Source: Tetrastigma voinierianum
Taxonomy: Eukaryota > Streptophyta > Magnoliopsida > Vitales > Vitaceae
NCBI GenBank assembly: GCA_016808115.1
Contig: JAEQBH010000994.1
Coordinates: forward strand, 171,663 to 235,662
DNA: 64,000 bases
Direction: 5' to 3'
Below are positions 10,990-24,039 of the stretch, in pieces; the stretch's first letter is position 1; each line of letters starts with the position of its first letter. The position numbers were made by a program, and so were the translations under genes. A model generated the notes under the pieces. It was given only the letters and a program-made list of their open reading frames with translations. It did no database searches and had not been told where the DNA came from.

Positions 10990-13445
10990 AGGGAGAAACC
11001 TAAAAACAAAACCATTTGAATACTTGTTCTAAATAAGTTTGTCTTTTTTTTTTTTATCATTAAAGAAAATGCTACAAGATACATACAGTAATATAGGCCT
11101 AGTTCACATATATTTTTGAGAATAGTTTTTATGTTCTCCGAAACAACAATTTCGAAAGCATATTTAATAGAAAAATACAATATTATTATCACTTGTTTTC
11201 TAATAATTATTTAAAAAAATGGCCATACAAATATATAGAATCATTGAAAAGAAAACACTACACATACAAATTAATTCTAAACATATTCAAAAATACTAAA
11301 ACATATTAAAAATATATTAAGTTTTTAAATAAACATTTATTCTACAAAATGTCAAAGAAGAGCTTTAAGAAACTATTTTTAATAATTGTTTTTGAAAACC
11401 CGAACATTCCCAATTAATTATTATTTATATGGTTGAATATAAGTTTTTAAATAAAAGTACAAATAAATGGGAAAAAAGTATAAAGTAAAAAAAAGGGTAT
11501 ACATAATCAAGGTTAAAAATATCGGTTTCGACGGATATATCGATACTTAGATTTTACGGATATATCGAAGATATATTGGTGGATATTTTTACATGAATAT
11601 CGATATATTGTAAATTAACAAAAATACTTTGAAATTCATGGAAATACTTTGTAAATGTGTAAAAATGACATTAATAATCAAATATACACATTGACATTAC
11701 ATTGCAATGATCTTTCAAAACCAAAATGAAAATTGATGTGACTCTATTGCAACATTTGACGAAGAGACTCCATCTTGGTGAAGACAATACTCATATCAAA
11801 ACATAGTGTTTCGATAATATTGATTATATGATCGAATATGCTACGCATAAATGTTTTGACTTGTACTCATAACTCCTCAACTATATAAATTCAGGTTCAC
11901 CCACATGCTCGCTTTGAAACTTTTACTGTATTTTGGAATTAGACATTTGTAGATCATGATGGTAGTTAATTATTCCATATTCATCAATAGAACTTAAAGG
12001 ATGTGAAGAAGATTGACCATGACTCATTGTATAAGGAGGAAAAATGTTGTCATCATTGGATGAATCCACTGTATTGAGTGTCAATGCTCATGGACTCAAA
12101 ACTAGCCGAAAACGAATCTTCATTGTGTTGTGCCATCCTTCTTTATTGACTTCTATATGGCTTTCCAATGACTCCAATACCTGGACCAGCTCTCCTAGAC
12201 CCGTGGTTTTCATCTTATGTAGCATGTGTGAAATCATCTTCACCAGTGAATGGACTCAATGGATAATCATTTTGTTGTTGATCTGCATTATCCCCACCAT
12301 CATTTCTAGTATCACTACCATGATAAGTTAAAAAAAATGTGTTTTTACATTAATTAACAATTTATTATATTTCATATTCATAATCGTAATCTAAGTCTAA
12401 AGTTATATTAAATATCTAAATATTATAATATATGTTCATATTTCATATATTAATTTACAAATTTTTATATTTCATATTCATAATCTCAATCTTATTATAA
12501 AGTTGCATTAATTATCATAAGTTAAAGAAAATGTGTTTTTACATTAATAAACATTTTATTATATTTTCATATATATTCATAAATCATAATTAAGTCTAAA
12601 GTTATATTAAATATCTAAATATACATAATATATGTTCATATTTATATCTGTAATTCAGAATCTAAATATAAACTTAAATTAATTACTGAATTACACAAAT
12701 AAAAAAAAAAATTAACATGGAAACATACCTTAAATAAGACAAATTATGTATTGAACTAAGACTTGAACACCAAGAATTGACCAAAATATTATTCTTCAAG
12801 ACTCTTGCAATAAATTAAGAATTGTTCGGGAGAGAATGAATGAGTTCGATATGAAAACTAGTGATTTTAAATATTTATAGATTTTTTGGAGTCAAACTAG
12901 TCGCTTATTGGTCAAGACCTCTTAAACGACCATACACTGATTTCCGATTTCTGGACACTGACAAAAATCTCGATCTAGCCATTAGAAATCAATTCTAGCA
13001 GTTAGATCAAGTCAAATATTCAAAATCCACCGTTAGATAAAAAATATGACCATTCGAACCAAAGGGATTGAATTTTGGCCGTCAAATTTGCAAGTAGTTG
13101 GTGGAGGTTTTTAAAAAATCAGACGAAATCTCAGCCTTCCATGTGTCCTATAATTTCAGCCCTTCGATCTTCGTTGATATCACATGGTACCGTCATAATG
13201 ACCGATATATCGATAAATGCAAAAAACTCAACGACATGTGTGTTCGCTCCATGAGCTGTTCCCTTCGATATTACTGCCGATATATCGCCATTTACCGACA
13301 GCATCGGATTTTGGCCGATTTTTCCTTAATTCGACTATCGTATGCCGATATCGTGTCGAGATGACCTGACACCTGAAATATCGAGACATTTCGAACACTG
13401 TACATAATAAAAGATATTCAAAGAAATGATATAAGTGAAGACACA
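10990..13445. other. AT-rich region with ATCGATATATCG-type repeat
   Basis: Clusters of GATATATCGATA / CGATATATC motifs occur at 11515-11610 and at 13195-13395, near the two ends of a non-coding stretch of about 1.9 kb. This suggests the terminal regions of one non-autonomous element, but clear inverted ends or a target duplication were not found. The frames at 12044-12331 and 13098-13364 lie inside it and have no recognised similarity. Confidence 0.35.
12327..12655 (+). repeat. Two-copy tandem duplication, offset about 194 bp
   Basis: GTTAAA(A/G)AAAATGTGTTTTTACATTAAT begins at 12327 and again at 12521. Similarity continues through TCTAAAGTTATATTAAATATCTAAATAT and ATAATATATGTTCATATTT in both. 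The copies differ by substitutions and small gaps. Confidence 0.7.
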
Positions 13446-14985
13446 AATGAATGGTTACCCCGATTTGTGATATTAATTCTCTCTAGAATGGGGTCTCACG
13501 TAATAAATTATTGTCCTTTAAAGTTTATTAATTCCTTGAAAGAATGAAAGGAAAAGTAGAGATGGGTATCCTTGCCCTTTTTTTTTTTCTCAACATGTTC
13601 GTGTAAACGGACGGAGTTTGATTGGATGAAGAGAAAGTGAAATAAATAAATAAAGAAGAATGGTAGAAAAAAAGTATATATATAGTTATGAATATTATTG
13701 CATAAAGAAGAAATTGAGAATTAGAATGAGATAAATTTTATGATTAAACTAGGTACATAACATAATGAGATAAAATTTTATTCATAACCAAAGAATTCAA
13801 TGATATTTGAAATGTCATTTAGCAATTTCTTTTTTTACTAAATAAAGAGGGTGATTTGATTTAAAAGACAATGAAATACGAATTTTGGAAATCTGACCTC
13901 CATACTTTTGGATCATATTTTGATAAAAATACTTAATTATTTTTCGGTAATAACAATCCTCTTTTTTAATTTATAACAAATACTCTAAAAGGAAAAAAGG
14001 TATTTTTGTTTATAACTCAATTCTGTTTTCTAAGAAAAAGAAAATAAATCAGATCGATTAGATTCTAAATTTCGATTAATTATGAACACAGCTTCTTAAA
14101 AGAATTTGACAATGTGAATTGTTTTAAATATACAATGGCGTTGAAATACTTTTAAGAGGGTTGAGTTTTCTTAGGGATTAATTTTTATGAGTGGAAGAGA
14201 TTTAATTGCTAAATCATTTTCTTGCTTAAGGAATTACACATTTTTTTTTTTGAAAAAAAAGATAAATTTATTGATTTAGGGTAGTAATACAATCAATAGA
14301 AATATATAGTAAAAAATGTTAAAAACTTTAGAAGATAACACAATATCCATGTTCATAGCAAAAATTTATTTTATTGCTGTAAATTTCATATTTGTAGCAT
14401 ACTATTGAATAAGAATTGATTTGATGACTATGTTGGATTGAACATTGTCATCTAAACTGCCAACACAAAAATCCATGAAAAATTTCAATCATCGCGATAC
14501 AAAGACAAGCGCAACAAGTTGACGACAAAATGGGTCACAACAAACTAATAGAAAGAAAAAAGAAAACAAAAGCAAACTAGATTGGTGTGGAAGAAATCAC
14601 TTTATTAAAAAAGAAAACTAGGATATGAGGAAGAAATTGATAGAAATGGTGATTTCAGACCAATAATGGAAAAAAAAAATCACCCTTCATCTCTAACAAA
14701 CAAGGGTTTGAAAAAAAAGAGAACGAGAAGGGGAAGGGGTGATTAGGTTTCCTAGTGAAATTAGATGTTAAAAAATAACAAGAGTAATATTGTCGATCAC
14801 GGGGTTATTAATCAATCAATAAAAAAAAAATCATTCATTCTAATTATATTTAGATATATAAATTATAAAATGAAAGATTTTGACATGATAGACCTCGACC
14901 GTAGAATTTGAATCTCAAAATTAACAACAATAATCATACTTAAATTAAATTACCCATAAAATTCCTTATTCTGATATGTTCAATA
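13446..14985. other. AT-rich intergenic sequence
   Basis: Only homopolymer runs and short simple repeats were seen. The piece 14240-14300 (poly-T then ATAAATTTATTGATTTA) faintly resembles 37215-37270, but not enough to call a copy. Confidence 0.4.
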
Positions 14986-14989
14986 GAGA

Positions 14990-17200
14990 GGTGATGTAAG
15001 ACATCCATTCCAATCTTCTCCAGGCGTATTTGAAACCACATTCTTCAATCTGAGATGTTTGATAGAGGTGCAGGGCTCCTCGGGTTTCTTCAAATCCTAT
15101 TTCTCATGTGGAAACCTCATATTTCAGGGCGTGACTCACTTTAAGAGTCTCAAGATTAGGCATTGTTGTTTCCCCTCCCATGGAGAAGCCCTCAGAGCTC
15201 TCGAGCAACCTCCGCATTTGTAGGAATTCAAAAGAAACCTTCCTTAAGGCGCTTCATTTTCCAAGATAAGAATCGCACAATAATGTGAGAATCCTCAAGT
15301 TCGCAACCTCCTGCGATTCATTGATCTTCCTTCCTCAATCTTAGTATAATGTGAAGTTTGAGTTGGATGAGGTTCGAGGATAGTGTGTTGAGCTTCAGAG
15401 GTAGTCCTTGACAACAGAAACAATTTGCGTAGACACTTGGCGTGAGAAAGACTCCAAGCTCCGGGAATAGCAAGATTGCTTAAGAAGCACTCCACCTGAA
15501 AATTTCATTTTCCAGTTTTACAATCCTTCATTAATTTAAAATCATCTATAACTAACTTGAGGTTTTGAAGCCCAGTTAATTGAGATACAGATTGGAATAA
15601 CCCTTCCAAACTTCGGGGATCAATCTCTCGGAGCTTCAATTGCTTTAGATTGGTCACTTTTCCCAAATTGAAGTTGTCATCCTTCAACCAATCTCCAATT
15701 CGTAGATAATGCTCAAGGTTATCATTGTGGAACCCAAAATGCCCATACACCCACCTCCCTCTCTCATTGATTGCCCCGATGAGATCCAACTATACCGACA
15801 AAGTTAGATGTCTCATTTGCCGCAATTTCCATATCAGATGGGGTATCAAATTTTTCTAAGCACTGAATCAAGTGTTTGCAAATTAACAAGCCCTTCAATT
15901 GATGGTGGAAGCCTTGCTATCGAATAAGATCCGCTTAAGCATAAATATTTCAGGTGGACGAGTTGTCCTATTTTTCTTGATAGCTTCAGATCATAAAATC
16001 CACTATGCATTATGTCTGCATGCAAGACCCGGCTAAATTTAGGTATTTTGTAAAATGGCAATTTTCATCAACTGGGCTCTTATCGAGGATCAAAGATCTA
16101 TTGAATTTTGTAAATGCGATCAAGAGAGATGATCCGACGATGAAAGGTATTAACAGATCACTGACAAGATTTAGTAGGAAGCCTAAGGATAACATCAATG
16201 TTTTCGTTTACCTCAAAAAGTTTTTCTTACCTTCCAAATGGCAAGATCTCAAAGTAGTCATGTATACGACAAGATTTCACCTTCATTCTACTCGATTAAC
16301 CACCAACTATGCTTCTCGATCAGTCTGCAAGTAGTCTTCGCAGCTTCTAATGTTTTCCCCTTTGTACGAATCCTTCAAAGAATCCACAAGTTAATTCAAT
16401 CCCATCATGGATTTCCTCTGAACCAGAAAACCTCCTACAAAGAGAAAAACATGGCTTCAAGTAAGAGGTGGCGTTGTTATAATGTGAGCAAGAATCTCAA
16501 ACAAGAGTGAGGACCTGACTCAGATGCCAATCCATTCTCAAGGACTTTCCTCATGAGTCTATCACATTCTTTTCGTTGATAGAAGTCCTCCCAAAGACCA
16601 CAATTGCAGAGAGGTAAACCTTGCACTTTGCTACAATCCCCTTTTTGAATTTCTCCCGTTCTGTCCATGTTGCTGCTGCACTTCCTACTTTGTTCAGAAA
16701 GAGCTCCCAGCTTTTATCCTTATCCAGAAGTTGAAGTTTGTAACAATCTGAACGAGCATCCACAGCAATATGCTCACTGCGAGTAGTGATCAACATCATC
16801 AAGCACTATCAAGTACCTTTGTCCATGGAGACTTTTATTAACCTCTTCCCCGAGCTTATCATTACTAAATTCATGTTTTGAGCCCTCGAGTGGTGACGTA
16901 GCTTGCAATCCCAAGCAAAGCTCCTGTAGATCAACCTTTGAGATTAGAAACCAAGCTCTGACCACATCAAAGTGGTGCTGAACATCTCCGCTGTCAGAAA
17001 TTTTCTTGGCAAGAGTAGTTTTGCCAAGGCCACCCATCCCCACGATGGCCACCACTCTTCTCTCCACCTGATCTTCCTCTAACAGCTTTCCCTTTACGGC
17101 TTCCACATCATTTTTTATCCCTATTATGTTGCTTTCTTCAACAGTATTGGGAGCCCTCTCCCTCTTCTCTTTCCAAGCAGCTACCATCTGATCATGAGGG
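14990..17200 (-). pseudogene. CC-NBS-LRR disease-resistance gene (RPP13/RPP8/R1-like), broken
   Basis: Read right to left it encodes an NB-ARC then LRRs: VEESNIIGIKNDVEAVKG, P-loop GMGGLGKTTLAKK (about 17000-17040), kinase-2 RYLIVLDDV (about 16810), RNBS-B LITTRSEHIA, RNBS-C LQLLDKDKSWELF, a damaged GLPL region (about 16615), IHD (MHD-like) near 16250 and FEVNENIDV. LRRs follow: KIGQLVHLKYLCLSG..LPPSIEGLVNLQTLD (15860-15980), NLKQLKLREIDPRSLEGL (15600-15670), and decayed LRRs to about 15000. Intact relatives act as cytosolic immune sensors with an N-terminal coiled coil; none was recognised upstream of 17190. Frames change at least five times. LDDV is followed almost at once by the RNBS-B frame, so the intervening residues are missing. 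It cannot make a working receptor; small-RNA output is speculative. Confidence 0.85.
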
Positions 17201-17744
17201 TGTATGAGTACCTGTTCAGAATCTGCAGATTAGCACTGAAAAATCGCCCCTGGGCCAGGCCTTTACCTTCCATGTCGTATTCTCCCTTATTAATCAAGAT
17301 CTTCTCATGGTGGATTGATCGTGACCGATACGCCTATCCACCATTCATGAATGGTGAACTGCCGTGCAAGGCCATTCTGCCGTGCAGTTGAGGAACTCGA
17401 GGATTGTTGAATTTATCGCCGCCTGTTCCAATTTGAACACGAATTCATCGGGAGCAACATCTTCTCATCAAAAGTTGCATCCCCGATCCGATTCACCGCA
17501 CAGCCAATATCTGTCGTATCTACGCCCAGACGCAGATACCCAGAACTCCATGGATCCACCCCACCGTTACTGAGCTGCCCCACTCGACCTTCAACTACCC
17601 CATATATGAGGTTGCATAGAAACCACTGCACCCAACCTTCTTCTTACGAAAACCGAGATACGCTCCGCATTTTGTCAGTTCTTCTTCTCTTCTTCTTCTT
17701 TCGTCCTCTTTGGTGTTTGGTGCCTCAATAGGCGTGGAGCACTT
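17201..17744. other. Region upstream of the NLR pseudogene
   Basis: Moderately GC-rich sequence with overlapping short frames on both strands (17194-17391, 17364-17573, 17413-17631), none resembling an NLR coiled coil or another known family. A CTT-rich stretch lies at 17680-17702. It may be the decayed first exon or an unrelated insertion. Confidence 0.3.
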
Positions 17745-18175
17745 TTGTTCTAATGAGAAGACTTCATCCCTTCGGGGTCTTCTTCCTAGAGAATAAATCA
17801 TTTGGCATTTTCCTTCCCTATCCTCGACATAAGTGATATCCAAATCTCAAACGATTCCCGAGCCTTTGCCTCTTTTTAGGTATTAATGCTATGCCTCGCA
17901 AGATACAAGCAATTATTATTCTCGAGTAGATCAAAGGAAGAAATAAAAGTTGAAAGGATGTTTGGAAATTTTTGTAAAGAGCTCAGAATAACCATTTTTG
18001 AGAATTATTCTTGTTTTGTTTAATAAAATATATTAAAATATTTTTTTTACTTGTCTTAATCTGTAATTAAAATATTTTTGTATGCAATGTGCTATTATTA
18101 ATTATTCTATAATCTATATGTTTTTAAGAATGATTTTTTTAAACAGTTTTTATAAGAGAAAAGGAGTTTTGTACG
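17745..18175 (+). repeat. Interspersed repeat A, copy 1
   Basis: It matches 39140-39515 in direct orientation over nearly its whole length: AATGAGAAGACTTCATCCCTTCGG / AATAAGAAGACTTCATCCCTTCGG-type starts, then ATCATTTG(G/A)CATTTT, GGATGTTTGGAA, TGTTTTGTTTAATAAAATAT and CTTAATCTGTAA. Several gaps separate the copies. No protein is encoded. The second copy runs straight into repeat B, so A is probably part of a larger element. Confidence 0.75.
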
Positions 18176-20425
18176 GAAATGGTGCGTTTGAAAAGAAAAA
18201 AGAAAAATCAGCTCAAGTAGGGATAATATTGACAGCAAAGGCGATGCCTAAGAACCACACCTCGCAACGATTCACTGCTTCAACAACAACGACGGGTTTT
18301 TGACGAGAATGTCATAATCTACAATCACTACTTTAATTCGTGAAATCACTACCACAATCGCACAGGTGCAATGTTTACACCACAATCAACAAGGGTACTC
18401 GATGTTCAAATGCTCACCACAATCATGCAAATGGTAGGATTAAATTTGCCTGTTAGGGATTTTTCTTCTCCCGCTCAAATTTCTTCTTCTTCGCTTCTCC
18501 TATTCTCGTCTGAATGCATAACTGCCCCTTCCTGGTCGCCTCCTCCTCCTTCTCGCCCCTTCGTTTATTTAATTGTAACGCTTCCGCTTTTGAAGAAACG
18601 CTACGAAATTTTTTTCATGTGTTTCTATGCAATGTCATTCAATGCAATGTTAGAGACGACGGTTTTTGTTTCGGTTTCTGGTGGGATTTGTGATCTTTGT
18701 TGGTGGTTAGATGACCTTTCTGCTTGAATGTGCTTAAACAAAAAGAATGGGAGTGGAGAAACTTTAAAATGTGAAAGAAAAAATTTCCAGATCAGTCAAC
18801 AATGACAAAAGAAACACGTTTTCGCTTTTTGGTTTATATTCCTTCTTAACTGGTGGAATCAAAGAATTTAAGACTTGCCAACCATTTGAAGCAGAAGCCC
18901 CACCCAAGACATACTTCTTAGCATGGTCCTAAATAAATAAAAGGGATACTAAGAGTTAGAGGCCTCTTTTTTTATTCTATTAATGACACTCCAAAATGGC
19001 ACCATGTTAGCTCAGCCATGTGAAGAGAGATATTCCTGAAAAAAAATGTGTTCACTTTTCAGTTTTCCACCTAATTCATTATGCACTTCACACAAGAAGT
19101 TGGCTGCTAATTCTTTGTGAGATGGAGCCCTTTACAATGATATAAGATCGAGTTTCCTTCTTTACTTCAACAGAACAACTAGTTAAAACATGTCCTTGGA
19201 GCTCTTGCAAATAAAGACATGGAAATAGTAAGGAACTAACAAACAACGACATCTCCTAAATAGAGTTAATTTTTTCGTGTTTCGCAATGTCATGAAATTC
19301 ATTAGAGATGATTTGTTTTGTTTCGTTTCTATTTCATTTCTATGTTATGAACTTTCTCCTTTACGAAGATCTGCTATGTTTCAGATGTTTGATTTTGTAT
19401 TTATTTTTTCATTTCGTGTTTACGTTTTCTAGTGTGGTTGATTTTTAAATAAAACGAAAATAAATAATATAAAATAGTTAATTGAAAAAATTTTAAAAAT
19501 AAAAATTTTATTTTAGGGTATGATAGTAATTAAATACTGTTTAATAAATTGTAAAATGTTACCATACTTAGACAATTAGTTTTTATGAAAATGTATAGAT
19601 CCATGTATTTTACCTTATTTATAATGAATATTCTCAAATCAATAGATTGATGTACAAGTAAAGGGAAACCAAAAAAGAAATAGAACGGCCACTACCACTC
19701 TTGAGATATGGTCCTCAATTTTTTAAAGCCATTGGTTAAATAATCAATAGTGATATTATCATTATTATGGTTTTTTTTTAACACTTAATGGGTTTTGAAA
19801 TGTAGACATTTTCAGACTTCTTATGAGATTGAGTTTGGATTTGTTTGTTAATGTCTCATCATGCCATGAAAAGAAGATTTGGTCAACAAGGATACACAAC
19901 TTGGAATTTTTTTGGGTGATAAAGCAATGGGATGTAGTATATCATGTTTCTTTGCAGGATTATATTTGCTCCATGGGCCACAAAGCCTACACTCTTAAGA
20001 TGGCTTGCAAATTAATGGATCGAATTCAAGGCCTCTATTTATAAACTAAACTCCAATACTATATTAAATTATCAATATTTCTAAAAGCTCAAACTCTAAG
20101 AATTTGGTTCTAATACGATTATTATTTATGGAGTTAGAAAATGAAGAAAGCACTTCACTGACAGAAAAAAAGCCCATGCAAAAATATAAATAGGAACAAC
20201 AAAAATAAGACAAAACGACACAATGATTGAAACTAAGGACACTTTGATTGTTTCTTTATGATAAAGTTGATGTGATATCAGGATAATTACCTCTCATATT
20301 ATTTAATTCATTTGGGACCACTTGTACAGTCAATTATGTCTCGTGTCAACAATTCCCGTGATATGTTACTATAATGGACAAATAGTGAGACTAAAACAAA
20401 TGTCGAATACAGGAGAGAAACTTTT
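18176..20425. other. AT-rich intergenic sequence
   Basis: The longest frame (18371-18727, plus, 118 codons) shows no family signature, no introns and no coding-like neighbours, so it is not annotated as a gene. The rest is AT-rich with poly-T runs. Confidence 0.4.
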
Positions 20426-20429
20426 ATCA

Positions 20430-22900
20430 TACTTTGAAGATACTCATTAATGCACGTTTGCAACAATTGATCGATATGATATAATCAAAGACAACCATTG
20501 ACAAACGAAGGTTCAAATTAGTACTCATTTGTAAGTATCCTCTTAGAAATGGAAATAGATTCCAACCTTTTCCAGTACGGGATGACAGTAGTGTGCGCGA
20601 AATGTTGAATCTGGTTAACATAACAACCATTGAGGAAATCAACTCGTATATTAAAGTTGTTCGAGTCAAGGCACAATCGAACCAACTGCGGGTGGCCATG
20701 CAGATTTATTTGTTCGCGACAATTACAATGTTGCACACCCAACTACTGCCAGGTTCCTAGCAGTGGTCCAAAGAATCTGGATAATCGGACCAAATGGAGA
20801 TGATGAAGACAAAGCAGGTATATGAAGAAGGCATGATGAATATGATGAAGATGTCATTAAAGGCTGTGTCGAGATGATGGGATGTCGGTTGATGGACATG
20901 CATCATCCTTCGAACTTTCAACCAAGTTTTGGGAGAATGAACAAGGGATATACGCCTCTGCACAAGACCATTTTGTGATGTATCAAATCACCCGGTGATG
21001 ATGAGATACATCGATGAGTCACCCTCGCACCATCACTTACCACCAACACCTCAATTTTCAACACATGTCAAAACCTAGATAATGTTGTTGCAAGTCATTG
21101 ACCTATGGGTAAAAAGATACTACCTGCACACCAAGTGGAGAATTTGTAATTGGCCAAGTTTTTTATTCGAAATCTGATTTGCAAGACGCTGCAAAGATTT
21201 ATTCAATAAAGCACACCAAGAGTATGTCAGTCATTGTTGCATCTCAAAAATTGGCCGCTTTACGATGTAAGAAGCGCTAAGAATGTCATCACCCATGGAA
21301 GCTTCGTGCAATGGTTGTGAAATATACATCCTTATTTGTTATCAACAAATATATCAGCCGCATACTTGTATCAACTTGTTAACCGACCATCATCGCCTAG
21401 ACTAAATCGTCAAGTACTCATATAAAAGCATTAATTCAAGCACACCATCACTACTACCGCTATTCAAAGTAGTGTGATGGAAAATGGGGATATCAAATAT
21501 CATACAAAAAGGCGTTGGATGGAAAGTATAAAGCAATTAGACGCTTATTCGTGACTTCTTCCTACCATATACGAGTCGCCACGCTTGTTTCGGGCCATGT
21601 GAGCAAGCAAATCCTGGATGTGCTGTTATTTGGAAAACATGTGAAATTAATATGCCAAACACTGAGATATTCCAACGCGTGTTCTGGTCATTCAAGCCAT
21701 CTATTGAAGGGGGTTTCAAATATCAAGCCGCCCCGCAGAGTATTGATGGTACATTTATACGGGAAGTATAAAGGCAAGCATGATCACATGGGTGTGACGG
21801 AAATAATTGCTTCCATCGCATTTGCTATTACAGAAGGCAAGAATACTGATAGTTGGGGATGGTTCTTGGCATGTATAAGAAATAGAGTTACTCAAAGGAC
21901 TGAATTTTGCTATATCTCGATGCATCCGTATCATGGCAAGAATGGCCGATCCTCATCTTGGTCAATGCCCCATTTGCCTATCACAGATTTGCATGCCGCT
22001 TCAAGTAAAGCAATTTTATGGATCTTGCCTAAAGATATTTTTGAAGAATTTGGTGTGCCGAGCATGAAGCAAGATTAACGCAAATTCAAAAGCATATGGA
22101 ATACACTGGGAGAATAAATTATGAAGCATTACAATGGCGAGGCACTCTTTCCAAGCATGACTTTTCACACTACCCGAGGTCGAAGATATGAGCACGACAA
22201 CCAACATTTCAGAGGGTATTTAATAGTGTCCTTAAAGGAGCCTCTCAGAGCCTACCAAAGAATCGCATTAGTACAATGACCTTTTCCTGTCTCTGGAACA
22301 GCTTACTTTGTTGCAAGAAGGAAGTAAAAGTTGGCCGCATTGGCATCCACCGAGAGCAATTCACCTCGTATGTCGACGCGCAAATCCGTGGTCGGTTGCT
22401 AAGGCCGGGTTCAATGGAAATTGTGCTTTATGATCACGTGAAGGGCCTATTTCACAAAGTCAAGGAGTGGCCGAACTCGCTCTTCTCAACTTACATGAAA
22501 AAATTTGCACATGTGGAAAGACATTGATATATGGATTTCCATGTAGCCATATCATAGCAGCATGTCAGCATCGCTGTGTTGATTTCCATCTGTTTGTGGA
22601 AGGCTACTACACTACTAAGTCGTACTATGACACATGGGCAACCATTTTCCATCCAATATTCAATGAAGATGAGGGCTCATTTATGATGGCAATTCATGAT
22701 TCGTATTCATTCGAGTCAATGCAACGCTGAAGTGGACGCTCTAAATCAACCGCTGCATACGAAATGGGATGCTAGGGAGGGAAAAACCCTCGATCACATG
22801 TGGGTCAGGTAAACAATCGGGTCGCACTCCAAGGCTTCGTAAGAATGTAAAATCAAGCTTTAGTAAATGAATGTGTATGAATATATGAATGTAGTTGGTC
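20430..22900 (+). pseudogene. Mutator-like (MULE/MuDR-type) transposase, frameshifted
   Basis: Pieces in the order of a plant MURA-type transposase appear in changing frames. The N-terminal domain has NGNRFQPFPVRDDSSVREML (20551-20610). The region before the catalytic core reads WKLRAMVVKYTS then KALDGKYKAIRRLF (21290-21550). The catalytic MULE domain contains HLYGKYKGKHDHMG, IAFAITEGKNTDSWGWFLAC and VTQRTEFCYIS (21750-21925). The SWIM zinc finger CTCGKTLIYGFPCSHI has the CxC..CxH ligands (22515-22560). A decayed C-terminal tail with EMDAREGKTL-like sequence ends near 22900. At least five frame changes and several stops occur. An intact protein would cut the terminal inverted repeats and move the element; this copy cannot. 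Terminal inverted repeats were not found. A Rab7-type fragment lies 1.1 kb downstream. Confidence 0.85.
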
Positions 22901-24039
22901 CCATTATCTATGATTCGTCCTCCTTGCTGCATTCATCATCTCGCATTCAGCTAAAAGTCGAGGAGGCATGTTTTTTTCTCAAATTTTATGGGACCTCGAC
23001 TCTATTCTTCTTGGTTTTTGCTTTTATCTGTGAAATGGTATGATAATGATGATGTAAGGGGTGTTAATTTTTTTGCAGGGGAAGTTCCATTTCTTCCATC
23101 TAGTTGCCACCATCGCCAGTTACCTCACCAAGGCCCCTATTGGTCCACACTGCCGCAAAAGGTCTGTTTTGGTTTCCTTGTCCTTTGCTGTGTACGTGTT
23201 GTAAGAGGTTGTGATATGTATTATTTTCTTTGTATTCTTCAGTCCTTTACAGGTGTGCTCGCTTTGAGATCGTAGATGCACCGTGTTATCATGGAAGGAG
23301 AGATTACGAAAAAGGGCTGGCTAGGGGTGCCTTTATTAAACCATAAGTTGACGCCTTCAATTGGAGTGGAGATGTCCAACTATAAGTCGCCGCTCTCGCT
23401 CTTTAAAGCCTCCGCTCGCTTCTCTAACCACACCGTAGTTTCGATATTATATTACGAGTCGACGGGAGGCCTTAGTATGAACGAGTGACCAATTGAGCGC
23501 CGTGGCTTTTTGGTTGTCTTATTAGAATACAATTTACGAATCGTTGTTGGCCGAGATGATGGATCCTTAATCTCTAAAATAACATCTTCCCCTCCAATAG
23601 GTAGGTAGCTTTGTTAATAGCACAATTTGATGATTTTTTAATTTTTTATTTTTTTATCAATTCCAAAAATTATCATATAAATTAGTCTCAAATGGGAGGA
23701 TACTTGTGCGCTCTGATAAAATGCAAATGAATGTGGAACTTCCATCCCATAAATCGACTCTCATAAGATGCATATTTTGCATGTAAATATGGATTTCATC
23801 ATGCCCTTCAAGTAGTTGCATTTCCACATTTTCGTGCAACTAGAGCTTCGCTTTATTAATTTTGCATTGGTGCACTAATTGAAAGTGTGCAATGCTCTTT
23901 TCGGGTCATCCGCTGGTCAAGCATTCATTGCCAAACGAACTCTTAATTTATGGACGGAGCAAAACTTGATATGGGTGTTGTCAGTAAAGGGCTTCTACCA
24001 TGCCCGCATGCCGCCTATTCGTCTGATGTAGAAGGCTAG
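22901..24039. other. Spacer between MULE and Rab7-type fragment
   Basis: Intron-like and exon-like patches occur (for example TTTGCAG at 23073-23079 before an open stretch ending CAAAAGGTCTG near 23165). No product was recognised. Frames at 22988-23275 and 23276-23488 are unsupported. If the MULE has a distal end, it could lie in or beyond this region. Confidence 0.35.

Noticed and set aside
14990..17200. A functional resistance gene
   Set aside because: Multiple frame changes, missing kinase-2 to RNBS-B segment and no coiled coil.
18371..18727. 118-codon plus-strand frame
   Set aside because: No family signature and no neighbouring exons; the length is not unusual for this composition.
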